Shown here piece after piece: positions 63,881 to 64,000 of a stretch of 64,000 bases of DNA (position 1 is the first letter of the stretch; every line of letters begins with the position of its first letter). Below the pieces are notes generated by a model, which was not told where the DNA came from, did no database searches, and saw only the letters and a list, made by a program, of their open reading frames with translations. A program made the position numbers and the translations under genes. Source of the stretch: Elymus sibiricus (lineage: Eukaryota; Streptophyta; Magnoliopsida; Poales; Poaceae); contig CM077663.1 of assembly GCA_039707655.1 (NCBI GenBank), positions 434,451,830-434,515,829 of the forward strand, given 5' to 3'.

Positions 63881-64000
63881 TACATTTGTACTACTACATG
63901 CGAGGCTATATATTGTCGATGCATGAAAATGCATGGTGATTTTTTGTCTGCATAGCTCAAATCCTCACAAAGAAAACACACAAGTTCACAGTCTGTTACA

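Noticed and set aside
1..64000. CRISPR array, bacterial operon, riboswitch or origin
   Set aside because: All sequence features are those of plant nuclear DNA; the direct repeats found are minisatellites, microsatellites or transposon repeats without regular unique spacers.
1..64000. tRNA or rRNA genes
   Set aside because: Only primer-binding sites complementary to tRNA-Asp were seen; no cloverleaf-length tRNA sequence and no rRNA-like stretch was recognised.

Overview
This window is plant nuclear DNA, almost certainly from a Triticeae grass (wheat, Aegilops, barley or rye). The evidence is the element content: LTRs beginning TGATACGTCTCCAACG, a BARE/WIS/Angela-like Copia LTR beginning TGTAGGAGATATGCCC, Stowaway MITEs with the CTCC..CGTTCCTAAATA terminus, Tourist-type MITEs, and CACTA elements with CACTAGTAGAAAA termini and AACCGGGACTAAA subterminal repeats. 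Species and chromosome cannot be read from the sequence. Most of the window is transposable elements nested inside one another; I see one convincing conventional host gene.

Layout. 1-3.7 kb: unresolved sequence, the first copy (Y1) of a low-copy non-coding block, and a Stowaway MITE split by a small TIR element with a decayed acidic ORF. 3.7-6.5 kb: a TIR element carrying a B3-like gene remnant. 6.9-26.0 kb: a minus-strand LTR retrotransposon entered by several related plus-strand LTR elements (three TSD-supported solo LTRs and one gag-only element), then rearranged by unequal exchange between LTRs. 26.0-31.1 kb: two more copies of the small TIR family, one split by a 3-kb CACTA element with its own predicted gene. 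32.7-44.2 kb: an 11.5-kb CACTA element with a perfect TAA duplication. It has no recognisable TNP2 transposase. It carries a seven-exon ORF2-type gene ending in a Ulp1-like peptidase domain (six in-frame stops, every splice junction usable) and a two-exon, uninterrupted DEDDy 3'-5' exonuclease gene. A Copia solo LTR lies 97 bp upstream of the exonuclease start. 44.2-48.7 kb: MITEs and two further small TIR elements. 48.7-59.7 kb: two copies of block X; the second is split by a full-length LINE with both ORFs open and a 16-bp target duplication, and continues into the second copy of block Y. 60.3-62.9 kb: a minus-strand three-exon gene for a 338-residue protein with one predicted membrane segment and coiled coils, with a GC-rich leader and GGCCCA promoter motifs. 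62.9-64 kb: a short polyadenylated retro-insertion and a Stowaway MITE.

How the parts relate. Paralogous copies give empty sites that order events: the LINE is in X-B but not X-A, a Stowaway and no AAC microsatellite are in X-A, and the AAC expansion is only in X-B, so these came after the duplication. In the LTR nest, two almost identical 0.5-kb blocks lie on either side of a gag-only element whose 3' LTR is a mosaic, which points to one unequal crossover. The most interesting object is the CACTA element that transports an apparently functional DEDDy exonuclease reading frame. All gene models were built by eye from splice signals and reading frames; family names rest on recognised motifs, not on searches.
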